Shown here: positions 54,208 through 63,089 of the stretch, in pieces
Numbering within the stretch: position 1 is the first letter of the stretch
Layout of the letters: each line of letters opens with the position of its first letter
Source: Unio delphinus
Lineage: Eukaryota; Mollusca; Bivalvia; Unionida; Unionidae
DNA: 64,000 nt
NCBI GenBank assembly: GCA_029339505.1
Contig: JAQISU010000233.1
Location: 4,574,001 to 4,638,000 of the forward strand
Reading direction: 5' to 3'
Position numbers and translations under genes: made by a program
The notes under the pieces: generated by a model
Database searches by the model: none
What the model was told of the DNA's origin: nothing
Seen by the model: the letters and a program-made list of their open reading frames with translations, nothing else

Positions 54208-54411
54208 ATGTCAAAAATCGATGGACGATGTGTCAGATTGGTCAAAACTAGAATGTTGAAACTATCAGTATTATTTATTTTATATACAATTTTGATACTT
54301 TCAACATCAATGATAGAGCTGTTAAAACAATCAAATAACACTTCCATGACCGTATCAAAAATCATCCGACATGTCACTGATGTCAAAAAAGGAGTTGCAC
54401 GATGGTGTTAG
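54208..54411 (+). CDS. Possible small single-pass membrane protein
   Basis: A 67-residue ORF with one hydrophobic segment of about 20 residues (VLFILYTILILSTS) flanked by basic residues. Small membrane proteins are common in virus-like elements, but there is no homology that I recognise and the frame could be fortuitous. Confidence 0.35.
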   Translation: MSKIDGRCVRLVKTRMLKLSVLFILYTILILSTSMIELLKQSNNTSMTVSKIIRHVTDVKKGVARWC

Positions 54412-54464
54412 GTCGGGATTGAAAAATTGTTTTGCAATTGAAAAATAGTTTGCGATTTCAAATA

Positions 54465-55433
54465 ATGGTCAATGAAGCATTAACAACCCGATTGGCTCGT
54501 GAACGACTGGATGCAATCAGGAGATTTGTACCAATTCGTGACTCTGTAAGAAATAAACTGCAACAACGACAGAGTTTACAAACTGATTTTGCTCTGGGGT
54601 CTGAAGAGTTGTTTAAACCAGTAACCACAGCAACGAAAGCGGTAGAGCGTGCTTTACTGGGAGATGGTCCCGAGACGGGAAAATCTGTTATTGGTGAGCT
54701 TGAAAAACTAGCAGCGAAAACTGAACAAACAAAACAAATAGAATCAAAGAGAACAGTAGATGATTTACGCATGAGATTTAACGAAGAAGGGTTAGCAGCA
54801 ATTGATGAGACTGATCCAACAGAAATTCCTACGCTTGTTGTTACGTCCTATGAAGACAGAAAAAAAATAATGAAACCAGAACATCATAAGTTTGTTAAGA
54901 ATTTCACTCACTGGGCTGATATATTCTATAAAATCAAAACTGGAAAAAGTCAAAAAAAGACAGATAGTGCATCATACATTGAATATATCAGGATGGTGGA
55001 TCACGTGTATAATCAATACGAAGAGTTTAAACAACAACAAAAACCGCCAAGATTGCAAAGAAAGCGACAGCAACCTGCAAAGAAAATATCTTTTTCACCT
55101 AAAAAACAACAACTACCACCTGATGATGATGATGATGATGATACTCTTGATTATTTACAAACCACGGATACAGACAAACTAGATGAAGCAGCTGGCTATA
55201 GCGGAAGTGGATTAGGAAATCCAAGGATTGGAAACATTTGTCCTGATAGTGTTATCAATGATATATCACGATTAGATGTTCTCATCGGAGGAAAACGAGC
55301 TGGAAATAATTCACCGGAAATAATTAATGAAGCAGCTGATATCTGTAGACGGTTATTTGCCGGCGGTATCATGGATATCAAAACTTATCGAGATTTCATT
55401 GACGAGTTAGCAAATGGGTATCATAGTGATTAA
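54465..55433 (+). CDS. Unknown virion-cluster protein with acidic run
   Basis: A 322-residue protein from ATG 54465 (the frame is open earlier, from 54432, without ATG). It is helical and charged, with a Gln/Lys/Pro-rich middle, a run of seven Asp (about 55121-55141) and a Gly-rich GYSGSGLGNP before a helical C-terminus. Repeated TTGAAAA motifs lie just upstream. First gene of the rightward virion cluster; no family recognised. It may be a scaffold or core protein by position only. Confidence 0.7.
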   Translation: MVNEALTTRLARERLDAIRRFVPIRDSVRNKLQQRQSLQTDFALGSEELFKPVTTATKAVERALLGDGPETGKSVIGELEKLAAKTEQTKQIESKRTVDDLRMRFNEEGLAAIDETDPTEIPTLVVTSYEDRKKIMKPEHHKFVKNFTHWADIFYKIKTGKSQKKTDSASYIEYIRMVDHVYNQYEEFKQQQKPPRLQRKRQQPAKKISFSPKKQQLPPDDDDDDDTLDYLQTTDTDKLDEAAGYSGSGLGNPRIGNICPDSVINDISRLDVLIGGKRAGNNSPEIINEAADICRRLFAGGIMDIKTYRDFIDELANGYHSD

Positions 55434-55466
55434 ATAACAATTGAAAACACTATTGTTTTTATAATA

Positions 55467-55898
55467 ATGATCATCCATTACAATCATGATAAACCAACCC
55501 CCGTCTATGTAGTTAATTCACGGTTTCCAGTTTATAAAGCATACTATGGAGATGGCCTCGGCAATACCATTTTAGGATTCTTTTCAAGAATGGCCCCCAA
55601 AGTGATGCCGTTAGCTAAACAGTTATCAATGAAAGCCATTGACGTTATTCGTGATAAGGGTATTAGTACTGTTGGAAATCTTGCCGGGAAAGCGTTTTCA
55701 ACTGCGAAGGATAAAATAACATCATTAGTGGGACGAAAAAAGAAACCGTTACCGTCTACAGAAGAAATGCCTGCAAGTGTTAGTAAAATAATAAATAACG
55801 CAGTAGATGAAAAATTAGCGTCGATGGTAAATCAAGGAGACCAAAGCAATATTGCAAACATGATAGCGGGAAGTGGCCTTAAAAAACTACGTCGATGA
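55467..55898 (+). CDS. Small amphipathic virion protein (core/pX-like)
   Basis: A 143-residue basic protein immediately before the major capsid gene. It has a YGDGLGN segment, then an amphipathic hydrophobic helix (FFSRMAPKVMPLAKQL), a KKK patch and a C-terminal GSGLKKLRR. Position and composition recall small basic or membrane-active virion proteins of adenovirus-like elements; I have no specific family match. TTGAAAA lies 20 bp before its ATG. Confidence 0.65.
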   Translation: MIIHYNHDKPTPVYVVNSRFPVYKAYYGDGLGNTILGFFSRMAPKVMPLAKQLSMKAIDVIRDKGISTVGNLAGKAFSTAKDKITSLVGRKKKPLPSTEEMPASVSKIINNAVDEKLASMVNQGDQSNIANMIAGSGLKKLRR

Positions 55899-55952
55899 AA
55901 ATGGAAAAATCGTTTACGATTTCACTATTTAGACTCTGATAAATAGAATAAA

Positions 55953-57371
55953 ATGTTCAAAAAATCATCTGATCCAGCGTTTGATATAGACGCCCCAGTT
56001 GGCAAGGATGATTCTGTACGCGATTATCAATATTACGCCTATCATGCCATAGACTCAAATAGTCGAGCAAGAATTGATCTTCAAGTCCATGATACCAGTA
56101 AATACTTTTTACCCTGTGAAGCATTTATTGAAGTAGAAGGAGAAATTGTAACAGCTGCTGATACTACTGCTGTACCAGCACCGTATCCAGCTGGTACTCA
56201 AGTCGGTTTTGTCAATAATGGTATTATGGCGCTATTTGAGAGTGCTAGATATCTCATTGATGGAAAAGAAATTGAGTCCATAGATCGTGATGTTGATGTG
56301 GCCACAACAATCATAGGGTTAGCGAGATATTCTGATGATTATACAAGATCAGCGGGTCCATCTATGATGTTTGCAAAAGATGGTAAGAATACCGCTGGTG
56401 GAAATCCATTTGTTGTAAGACGACCAAAGAATAATGCTGGCACCGCTAATATTGATGCCGAAGATATGATTATAAACAACGATGTTAATTTCAATCTAGG
56501 AGCTGCAACACGAAACGCAATGTTGGGAGTAGGGCGTAAATCATTTTCATGTGCGATTCCACTGCATCATATTTTTGGATTCTGTAGAAACGTCAGAAAA
56601 GTTATCTACGGGGCGAAGCATACAGTATCGCTTGTACGAAAGAGTGATGATAACGACGCAATTTGGAGGATTCCAGCAAACCCAGCTGCAGCACATATAA
56701 ATGATGATGCCGGTAAAGTCAATTTAACAAAAATATCATTGTGGATGCCAGTGTTGACTCCAGCAATCACCGCAGAACAACGACTACTATCATTTATGGA
56801 CCAAGGAGGAAAGTCGTTGTTGAGTTGGCTAACCGTGAGTACAGATGTGAAGCAATCAAATATCAACGGGTTATTCACTTGGAACCTAGCATCAAAACAA
56901 GGTGTTTCTGCGCCACGTCATATATTTATTGCGTTACAGGATAACGCACGAGTTGGCAATCAACTCTCCAGTCATATGATATTTGATCAATTAGGTGTGA
57001 AAGACGTCTCACTGAGAATAAACGGCCAGCAGGAACCATCTGAGGATATACAACTTAATTACACAGAAAATCATATTGCACGAGTTTATCATCGTCTGTT
57101 GTCATTTATGGCACGCGATCAAAATGTGGATACTGGTTTGCAAATATCACAATTTGATTTTAAAAATCTGTATCCGATCTACTACTTCTCACTGGAACAT
57201 CTCGATTTGACAAGACAGTCAGTTGTTGATATACACTTTAGAGCTAATGTGACTCGTGGTGCTATTGCTGATTATAGAGCGGTTGCTGTCATTCTCAGTG
57301 ATAAATCAATGCTACTCGAAGGTGTTGGTGGAAGAATGAGAGTGGTAGATGCCCCAGTAGAAAATCTTTGA
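55953..57371 (+). CDS. Major capsid protein (double jelly roll)
   Basis: A 472-residue protein recognisable as the Polinton hexon-like major capsid protein: an N-terminal tail, then FVNNGIMALFESARYLIDG, the DVDVATTIIGLARYSDDY segment and a C-terminal strand region with HFRANVTRG. By family, trimers form the icosahedral shell with the penton-like protein at vertices. The frame is open over its whole length. It lies between the amphipathic protein and the pVI-like gene, all on the plus strand. TGGAAAAATCG, a variant of the cluster's upstream motif, is 50 bp before the ATG. Confidence 0.92.
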   Translation: MFKKSSDPAFDIDAPVGKDDSVRDYQYYAYHAIDSNSRARIDLQVHDTSKYFLPCEAFIEVEGEIVTAADTTAVPAPYPAGTQVGFVNNGIMALFESARYLIDGKEIESIDRDVDVATTIIGLARYSDDYTRSAGPSMMFAKDGKNTAGGNPFVVRRPKNNAGTANIDAEDMIINNDVNFNLGAATRNAMLGVGRKSFSCAIPLHHIFGFCRNVRKVIYGAKHTVSLVRKSDDNDAIWRIPANPAAAHINDDAGKVNLTKISLWMPVLTPAITAEQRLLSFMDQGGKSLLSWLTVSTDVKQSNINGLFTWNLASKQGVSAPRHIFIALQDNARVGNQLSSHMIFDQLGVKDVSLRINGQQEPSEDIQLNYTENHIARVYHRLLSFMARDQNVDTGLQISQFDFKNLYPIYYFSLEHLDLTRQSVVDIHFRANVTRGAIADYRAVAVILSDKSMLLEGVGGRMRVVDAPVENL

Positions 57372-57420
57372 ACGATTTTTCTCGATTTTTCATTGAATTA
57401 GAATCAATCAATTATATATA

Positions 57421-57960
57421 ATGTCATATAGTGTTATTAGTGTTACGTTAACTCCTGGTCAAATCAAAAAATTGCAATCAGAATCGGCTAAAAAATGTGG
57501 AACCACAATCACGTTGAAACCCAGCCAAATGACTGGTGGTGAAAATAAATTATCGCTGACAACTCGTCAGGTGAAACATTTCAATGATGCTTTCAAGGAT
57601 AAAAAGGGAGTTCAGATTACTCTCTCTGCGGCTGCTATTAAAAATATGATGAAAACGGGTGGTATATTTCCATTGTTAGCTGCAATACCAGCATTGATTG
57701 CAGCAGCAGCCCCAGCGGTGGCTAAAGCAGCAGCGTTAGGAGCCGTTGGTACTGCAGCAGGAATGGCACTAAAAAAGGCAACTGGACAAGGATATAAAAA
57801 AAAGAGACGATCCGTTCAAGGATTGGGTCTAAGACTACCAGGAACCCCGTATTCTTGGTACAGCGGAAAAGGTCTAAGACTACCAGGAACCCCGTATTCA
57901 TGGTACAGCGGGAGATCCGTTCACGGATCAGGCCTGAGACTACCAGGAACGGTTTATTAA
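57421..57960 (+). CDS. pVI-like membrane-active virion protein with C-terminal repeats
   Basis: A 179-residue protein with an N-terminal domain whose two LTPGQIKKLQ / LTTRQVKHF segments look like a repeated unit, a hydrophobic Ala-rich segment (LLAAIPALIAAAAPAVAK), a KKKRR patch and C-terminal tandem GLRLPGTPYSWYSG (two copies plus a partial third). A hydrophobic, basic protein beside capsid and protease genes fits the adenovirus pVI-like role (endosome disruption, protease cofactor), as in other Polintons. An ATATATAATG context precedes the start. Confidence 0.78.
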   Translation: MSYSVISVTLTPGQIKKLQSESAKKCGTTITLKPSQMTGGENKLSLTTRQVKHFNDAFKDKKGVQITLSAAAIKNMMKTGGIFPLLAAIPALIAAAAPAVAKAAALGAVGTAAGMALKKATGQGYKKKRRSVQGLGLRLPGTPYSWYSGKGLRLPGTPYSWYSGRSVHGSGLRLPGTVY

Positions 57961-57971
57961 TTGAGGAACCT

Positions 57972-58436
57972 ATGGTTCCCAAATCTTCGATGGTTCCAAT
58001 GTCCAATTTTGATTTAATGGATGCTGCTAAAAAACTAGTGATTAAAAATTTCAGAGGTGTTTTTATGAAAGATCAATTACCACATCAACCAAACAAAACT
58101 GAAACAGGTATTATTAATCTCGATAACAGCACCGGACCTGGAACTCACTGGGTTGCATACGCTATTGATCCACGTGGGATTGTCTATTTTGATTCATATG
58201 GATTAGCCCCACCAAAAGAGTTTATGCGGTATATAAAAACCCTTCCAATGAAGACTTGGTATTCTACGCTACCAACACAACAAATCAATGACCCACCAAT
58301 ATGCGGCAGTGAAGTGTTAAATGTCCTTGACGCTATTTCTAACTCCTTGGGTAACCCAAGGGGAAAACCACCTCATATTGTCGTTAATGACTACACTAGT
58401 AATCGCTTTTTAGAGAGAGAAAGAGTTTTACAATAA
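57972..58436 (+). CDS. Adenain-like maturation protease
   Basis: Cysteine protease of the Ulp1/adenain type that would process virion proteins. Visible catalytic elements are His in GTHWVAYAID, Asp in YFDSYGL, a Gln-containing TQQIND before the nucleophile, and Cys in PPICGSE. The frame is open from 57855, but the part before 57960 overlaps the preceding gene in another frame, so a start at 57972 or 57999 is more likely (154 or 145 residues). Confidence 0.88.
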   Translation: MVPKSSMVPMSNFDLMDAAKKLVIKNFRGVFMKDQLPHQPNKTETGIINLDNSTGPGTHWVAYAIDPRGIVYFDSYGLAPPKEFMRYIKTLPMKTWYSTLPTQQINDPPICGSEVLNVLDAISNSLGNPRGKPPHIVVNDYTSNRFLERERVLQ

Positions 58437-58437
58437 C

Positions 58438-59272
58438 ATGATTGATATTTGGGGAAGACCTCTGAAACCTAAACCCGATGACACTGCAACCGGTGATATA
58501 ACAAAACAAATTAAAGATGAAATCGCTGAGACGTTGAACTTAACAAGTGTTGACCCGAATGAAATAGTTGTATTTCAAGACAAACAGGGTAAATTGAAAT
58601 CTAGTAATATTTCTCTGGATGATATTTTAGTTAAACAACAAAACGCAATCGAGGATACTATCTGCGTTATTTTCCGATCAGGGTAAACTCAAACCGGGTG
58701 TACTTTTTTCGACGATTACAGATCGATTTAAAACTCTCAACGATTCTGCGTTAGAACTAGCAACACTTCAATCTAAAACCGAAGAACACATAAAACAGTT
58801 TACCGCATTTCATAGAAATATCATTGATAAATTTATTGGAACTACATTCGATAAAATTGAACTAAAACTCCCTGATATTAAAAAATCCATCGATGAGACG
58901 AAAACTTCCATCGAAGGCATCAAAGGTGATCTTTCGAGGATGATAACAGCCATTGAAAAAACAAAAATTCCTCATGAGAAAACCAACAACGTAGTATACA
59001 CAATCCAACACGGATCATTTGAGTGGACACCTACAAACAACACATTAGATATCACTGCAACCGTTAAGGGTATTTATCGATTAACACTAGTAACACCATC
59101 GTCTCAATTTAATATTTCATCGTCCAGTTCATCTGGGGTCAATAATACGATTTCAACGATCATCGACAAGAATACAACTGAAAAGTTCACAATCACATCT
59201 ACTGATAAACATTTGGTTAGGGTCTCAACAACGTGGTATGTGGAATTCGTAGCGAATTTAAGTAAATCGTAA
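58438..59272 (+). pseudogene. Fibre/spike-like protein, one frameshift
   Basis: The first frame (58438-58686) encodes DIWGRPLKPKP and a VVFQDKQGKLKSSNISLDDI segment. It ends in a stop, but the following sequence is open in the +1 frame from about 58655 to the stop at 59272 with no separate start before 58940. The joined layout is an N-terminal head, a long heptad-rich coiled coil (58750-58975) and a beta-rich, Ser/Thr-rich C-terminal domain (59000-59270). This is the architecture of trimeric viral fibres and fits attachment, by inference. The break near 58655-58675 is not in a homopolymer, so it looks like a genuine mutation. Confidence 0.65.
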
Positions 59273-59301
59273 TTGAAAACGCTAGCGTATTTAAAATAAA
59301 A

Positions 59302-59946
59302 ATGATTTCATCATCGCAATATCGCTATGATCAGGTCAGAGAATATCAAACTAGACTCAAAACCTTGTCTGAGGAGTATGAATTGAAAATTAAAAAATAT
59401 CGCAGGAGAATTACCGCAATTGATGTTACTGTGTATTCAGTGAGTGGTGTAATCACCGGAGCCGGTATTATACTGTCTTCAGTGACAATGATGGCCCCGA
59501 TAGCTGTTCCAATTTGCATTTCTGCGGCAACAACAATCGCTGGAATTATTTCAATAATCACAAAAAAAATATCCTCATGCAGCCAACGGAAACTACAAGA
59601 CTACATAATTCATTTTCATGTTGTGTCCACTGCATACTCGCAATTATCCTCATTGATATCGTCATCGCTCGATGATACAATTATATCAGAGAGTGAGTTT
59701 TCAGCGATGGTAGATATATATGATTCTGCGATGTCAAAATTAGAAATACAACATGAGTATAATAACAATGACAACACAGATGGAATTACTTCAACAAATA
59801 GTGGAGAACACAAATCCAGTACAAACAAGCATGATCTCAATAACCTCAACGAATCCAGAATTCAGTGTGAATTTCCCCTCTCCAGTCCCAGTGAAGGAAA
59901 TCGCGCTAGCAAAATTACGAGTATACCACAGTTGGCCAAATATTAG
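59302..59946 (+). CDS. Membrane protein with two hydrophobic segments
   Basis: A 214-residue ORF: an N-terminal helical charged part, KYRRR, two hydrophobic segments (VYSVSGVITGAGIILSS and IAVPICISAATTIAGIISII) and a helical Ser-rich part. The last 60 residues overlap the start of the minor capsid ORF (59753) in another frame and look unstructured (Asn/Ser-rich), so the original stop may have been lost. TTGAAAA lies 23 bp before the ATG. By position and topology it could be a virion or host-membrane protein; no family assigned. Confidence 0.65.
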   Translation: MISSSQYRYDQVREYQTRLKTLSEEYELKIKKYRRRITAIDVTVYSVSGVITGAGIILSSVTMMAPIAVPICISAATTIAGIISIITKKISSCSQRKLQDYIIHFHVVSTAYSQLSSLISSSLDDTIISESEFSAMVDIYDSAMSKLEIQHEYNNNDNTDGITSTNSGEHKSSTNKHDLNNLNESRIQCEFPLSSPSEGNRASKITSIPQLAKY

Positions 59947-61126
59947 GTCAAAATCATTTGGTGGTCAACAACCCAATAATTCACTGGTATTTGCAAATAA
60001 GAATAAACCCGACGGTACCCCAGACTGGAACGTTGTTTCCATACCAACCGGATCATACTAAATTGAACAAATCAATGATGAATTCGCGCGTAGAATAAAA
60101 TCGATTACTGGAAAAGAATCAAAAATAGCTATAACAGTTCATGTGCCGACACTATCATCTGCCATTGAAATAAGCACAGAAGGATACGTCGTAGATATCT
60201 ATCAGAGTTCTATTAGAACCGTACTAGGATGGCCTGAATTACCACCCGGTGGAAAAACCGTTAAATTACCAGAACCACAAAAAACCGATTATATCACAGA
60301 CAGGATAAAATCTGATAATCCAATAAAAAGCTATAGATATTATGATAAGTCATATTTTTTCATTAGAGTAGAATATGATGAAAGAGCACGACTTATTCAT
60401 CATCTTGCTAACCGGGATAAAATCACTGAAAATTTCACAGCTTTCAATAACGATATTTCGTTGTTGTTTATATCACTTAGATCCGGCACTCTCACTCGAG
60501 ATGAATTTATCAGTGTCGTAGAAACATGTAACAAAATCATCAATGACATGGAAACATTTCATTCACAAATTATTCAAGAAGTATTAGGTGACAGTAGTCC
60601 TAAAACAAGAGATTTATTTGCAATAGAATATAGGATCCGCATAGGAGATATTCCAACATTCAAACTTCCAGGATATAATATCTCAGAACTACAAAAATCT
60701 CTCGATGATGCCATCGATGAAGGTTTCAAAAAAATCCATGATACGTGGAAAAAAACACCATCACAACCACAAACAACTATCCTGACCCATAATAATGACC
60801 CAGACGGTGGTGGCAGGCATATTGCTCCGTTCAATGTGAATATTTCAACGGTGATTGCGCTCAATTTAGTATGTGATGTGATCGAAGGAAGCTATCAAAT
60901 AAATTTAGAACGATCAAATCAAGCTCAGCAGGGATATATTTTGTATTCATTTGCACCAACAGCTCCTCCAGGGTTTTTAATAATTGAGTCCCCGGTGAAT
61001 CCAGTCTATATGCGATGTCATAATAATTCATTAACCAGAATTAATTTCAAACTCACTGACCAGTCTAATAATCTGATTGATTTACAAGAGGAGGTTTTAC
61101 AAATTAGTCTATTTGTGAAATCCTAA
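59753..61126 (+). pseudogene. Penton-like minor capsid protein, one nonsense codon
   Basis: One frame runs from 59753 to TAA at 61124-61126, interrupted only by TAA at 60059-60061. The N-terminal strands (FSVNFPSPVPV, IALAKLRVYHSW) and C-terminal strands (NLVCDVIEGSYQ, INFKLTDQSNN) match the Polinton penton-like single-jelly-roll protein, with a larger insert between. The start could also be the Met at 59768. The stop falls in PTGSY followed by IEQINDEF; as it is a lone nonsense codon in an otherwise open frame, it is likely a recent mutation, though readthrough cannot be excluded. It would occupy capsid vertices. Confidence 0.82.
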
Positions 61127-61140
61127 GAGGATTTTCGTCC

Positions 61141-61155
61141 CCAGACAAGGTCTGG
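61141..61155. other. Short perfect hairpin at the inner edge of the right repeat
   Basis: CCAGAC, AAG, GTCTGG forms a 6-bp stem with a 3-base loop between the minor capsid stop and the right inverted repeat. It could terminate or protect the transcript end, or be chance. Confidence 0.4.
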
Positions 61156-61456
61156 AACACGATATCGTATCGGACTGGATCAAATATTCGGTTAACCCAT
61201 AGCAGCAGAGAGGGTGAGTGACAACGACGTTGTAGTCCCTTTTTCCCAAAAAATGTAATAGTTGAAAAGTTTTTGATTTCATTAATTTCATTGATTTTTT
61301 CATAATTTTTTTTGGACCTAATCCATGATTCACACACATATTTGGGACCTGATGTCATTGACTTTTGGGCCTGATGTCATTGGTTTCATTGATTTTAAGC
61401 GTGATTTCAGTGAATACTTGTCTAAAAATGTTGTCCGGCTCACCCCCTCTGCTGCT
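61155..61456 (-). repeat. Right terminal inverted repeat
   Basis: Reverse complement of 46518-46822. It includes a copy of the last 12 ATPase codons and stop (reading plus, about 61158-61196) with no ATPase body attached, then the nested 18-bp inverted pair (61199-61216 and 61439-61456, the outer copy with one change). Confidence 0.92.
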
Positions 61457-61483
61457 ATATATATATATATATATATGCGCAAG

Positions 61484-61610
61484 AGCTCCCTCCCGTGAGA
61501 AAACGTTTTGGACAGATCCTGTCCTAGTCCTCCATAATACATACGTCTCTGCTAATGGCAGCCATGTTTTGTTTTCAGAGTTGTCAAAAGGCATAGCTGC
61601 AACAGAAGAT
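61484..61610. repeat. Duplicated block resumes right of the Polinton
   Basis: AGAGCTCCCT onward matches 24372-24600 (for example ACATTTTGGACAGATC, ACGTCTCTGCTAATG), which joins without interruption to the sequence matching 46270. Together these give the uninterrupted target. Confidence 0.75.
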
Positions 61611-61664
61611 TCTCAACCACACACCCCACCCCCCAAAAAAGTATAAATGTCCTCAAATCATTCC

Positions 61665-62230
61665 ATGGTGAGGGCTACGCAAGACGTCATTAAATTACGA
61701 GAAAACGCGTGGTCATAACGATGCGAGGCGAGCATACAACGCGCGAGTATGATAAGCGAGGCAAGATATTTGGTAAGGGCTATGCAAAGAGACAAACATT
61801 ATACAAAACAAGATGAGAGCTGCACGACACAATTCGATTCCTGTAAATATCAAGGTTAAATATCATATGAAATTAAATAACCAAGGTTTAAACATGGCAG
61901 ATTGAAAGTACAAAGAAGACACGGTCGAGAAAACAAGAGATTGCACAAGGCTTGCGTATGCAAAGCAAGACAATGATTGGGCAAGAGCAAGATATTCTGA
62001 TGTGATGCAATAAAATATACAACACTAGGGGCCTTTTTGTAACAAATTTCCAATGTTGAAAAACAATGTTTCTCCTTATCAAATATTACATATTAGTGTT
62101 TCTCCATTACGATCAGGCCTGAAAAAAAATACATAAAACTGATTGTTGAATATAGTAAAATATTGTCTTCACAATAATAAGTATTCGCTTGTACCAGAAA
62201 TCCAACAAATTGATGCGTCTTCCTCTTTTG
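61665..62230 (+). repeat. Direct repeat unit 1
   Basis: Homologous to 63090-64000. Shared landmarks are AAGATATTTGGTAAGGGCTA, GACACAATTCGA, GAAAGTACAAAGAAG and AACAAATTTCCAATGTTGAA. No gene was recognised. Confidence 0.8.
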
Positions 62231-63089
62231 AGAAGGGAATAACTGTCAGGCAATCTTGATATCAATTACTTCCATCGTTGAAATATGATGTTCGTTGTGT
62301 CCATGAAAAGGCTCCATGTAATAATAAACACATACCAAAAAAAGCGATCTGAAACAATTCAATAAAGAGAATTATGATAAACTAAAATAGTAAACCTATA
62401 TCCCATGCAATGAAGAATGCACATTTTTTCTAGAAATCCATGAAAGTAACGAGCTTTCCTACCTGAGGATGGAAATAATAGAGGCAATTATAACGTCAAT
62501 AGTTAACCGTTTGTAAGTATTGACCGTACGTGTGTACGTAATGAAATATTCCATCCAATCTTGATCAGCGTGACTATCATTCAAAGTGTATTGACAATAA
62601 TCATATAAATATCAATTGCATAAATAAACGTGTCCCTTGCCAGAAACTGCAAATTTCTCCACGACATGCAAATACGTAATGCGTCTTTCTCTCCGAGGCA
62701 GCGATTAGCTTGAAAGAGCTCTCTCATCATCAACCGCTCCCATGAACGAAGGAAGGAAGTCTGTGTGTAAGAGTCCTTGTAGAAATGGTCAATTTAGTCC
62801 TTTATAACAAACCAACCAAACATCATGTTCTGACAAATAAACAAACGATTAACGACTCTGATAAACGTATGAAACTTGCAAACATAAAATCCTTCCATTG
62901 TGAGGCAATGAAAAATAAAAACAAGATATCAGGTTAACTAAAAGGAACAAACATTAGGCTTTACAAAGGTGTGAGGCTGCTAAGCTCTTTACGACATGTA
63001 AATATGAGAACACAATATATAACGAGAAAACCCAATGACCAAGCACGAGGCCATCAAGGCCAGGCAAAACAAAAGCGCAAGGGAATGGG
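62231..63089. other. No gene seen between repeat units
   Basis: AT-rich sequence without supported coding or structured features. The paralogous units may extend beyond the window's right edge. Confidence 0.5.
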
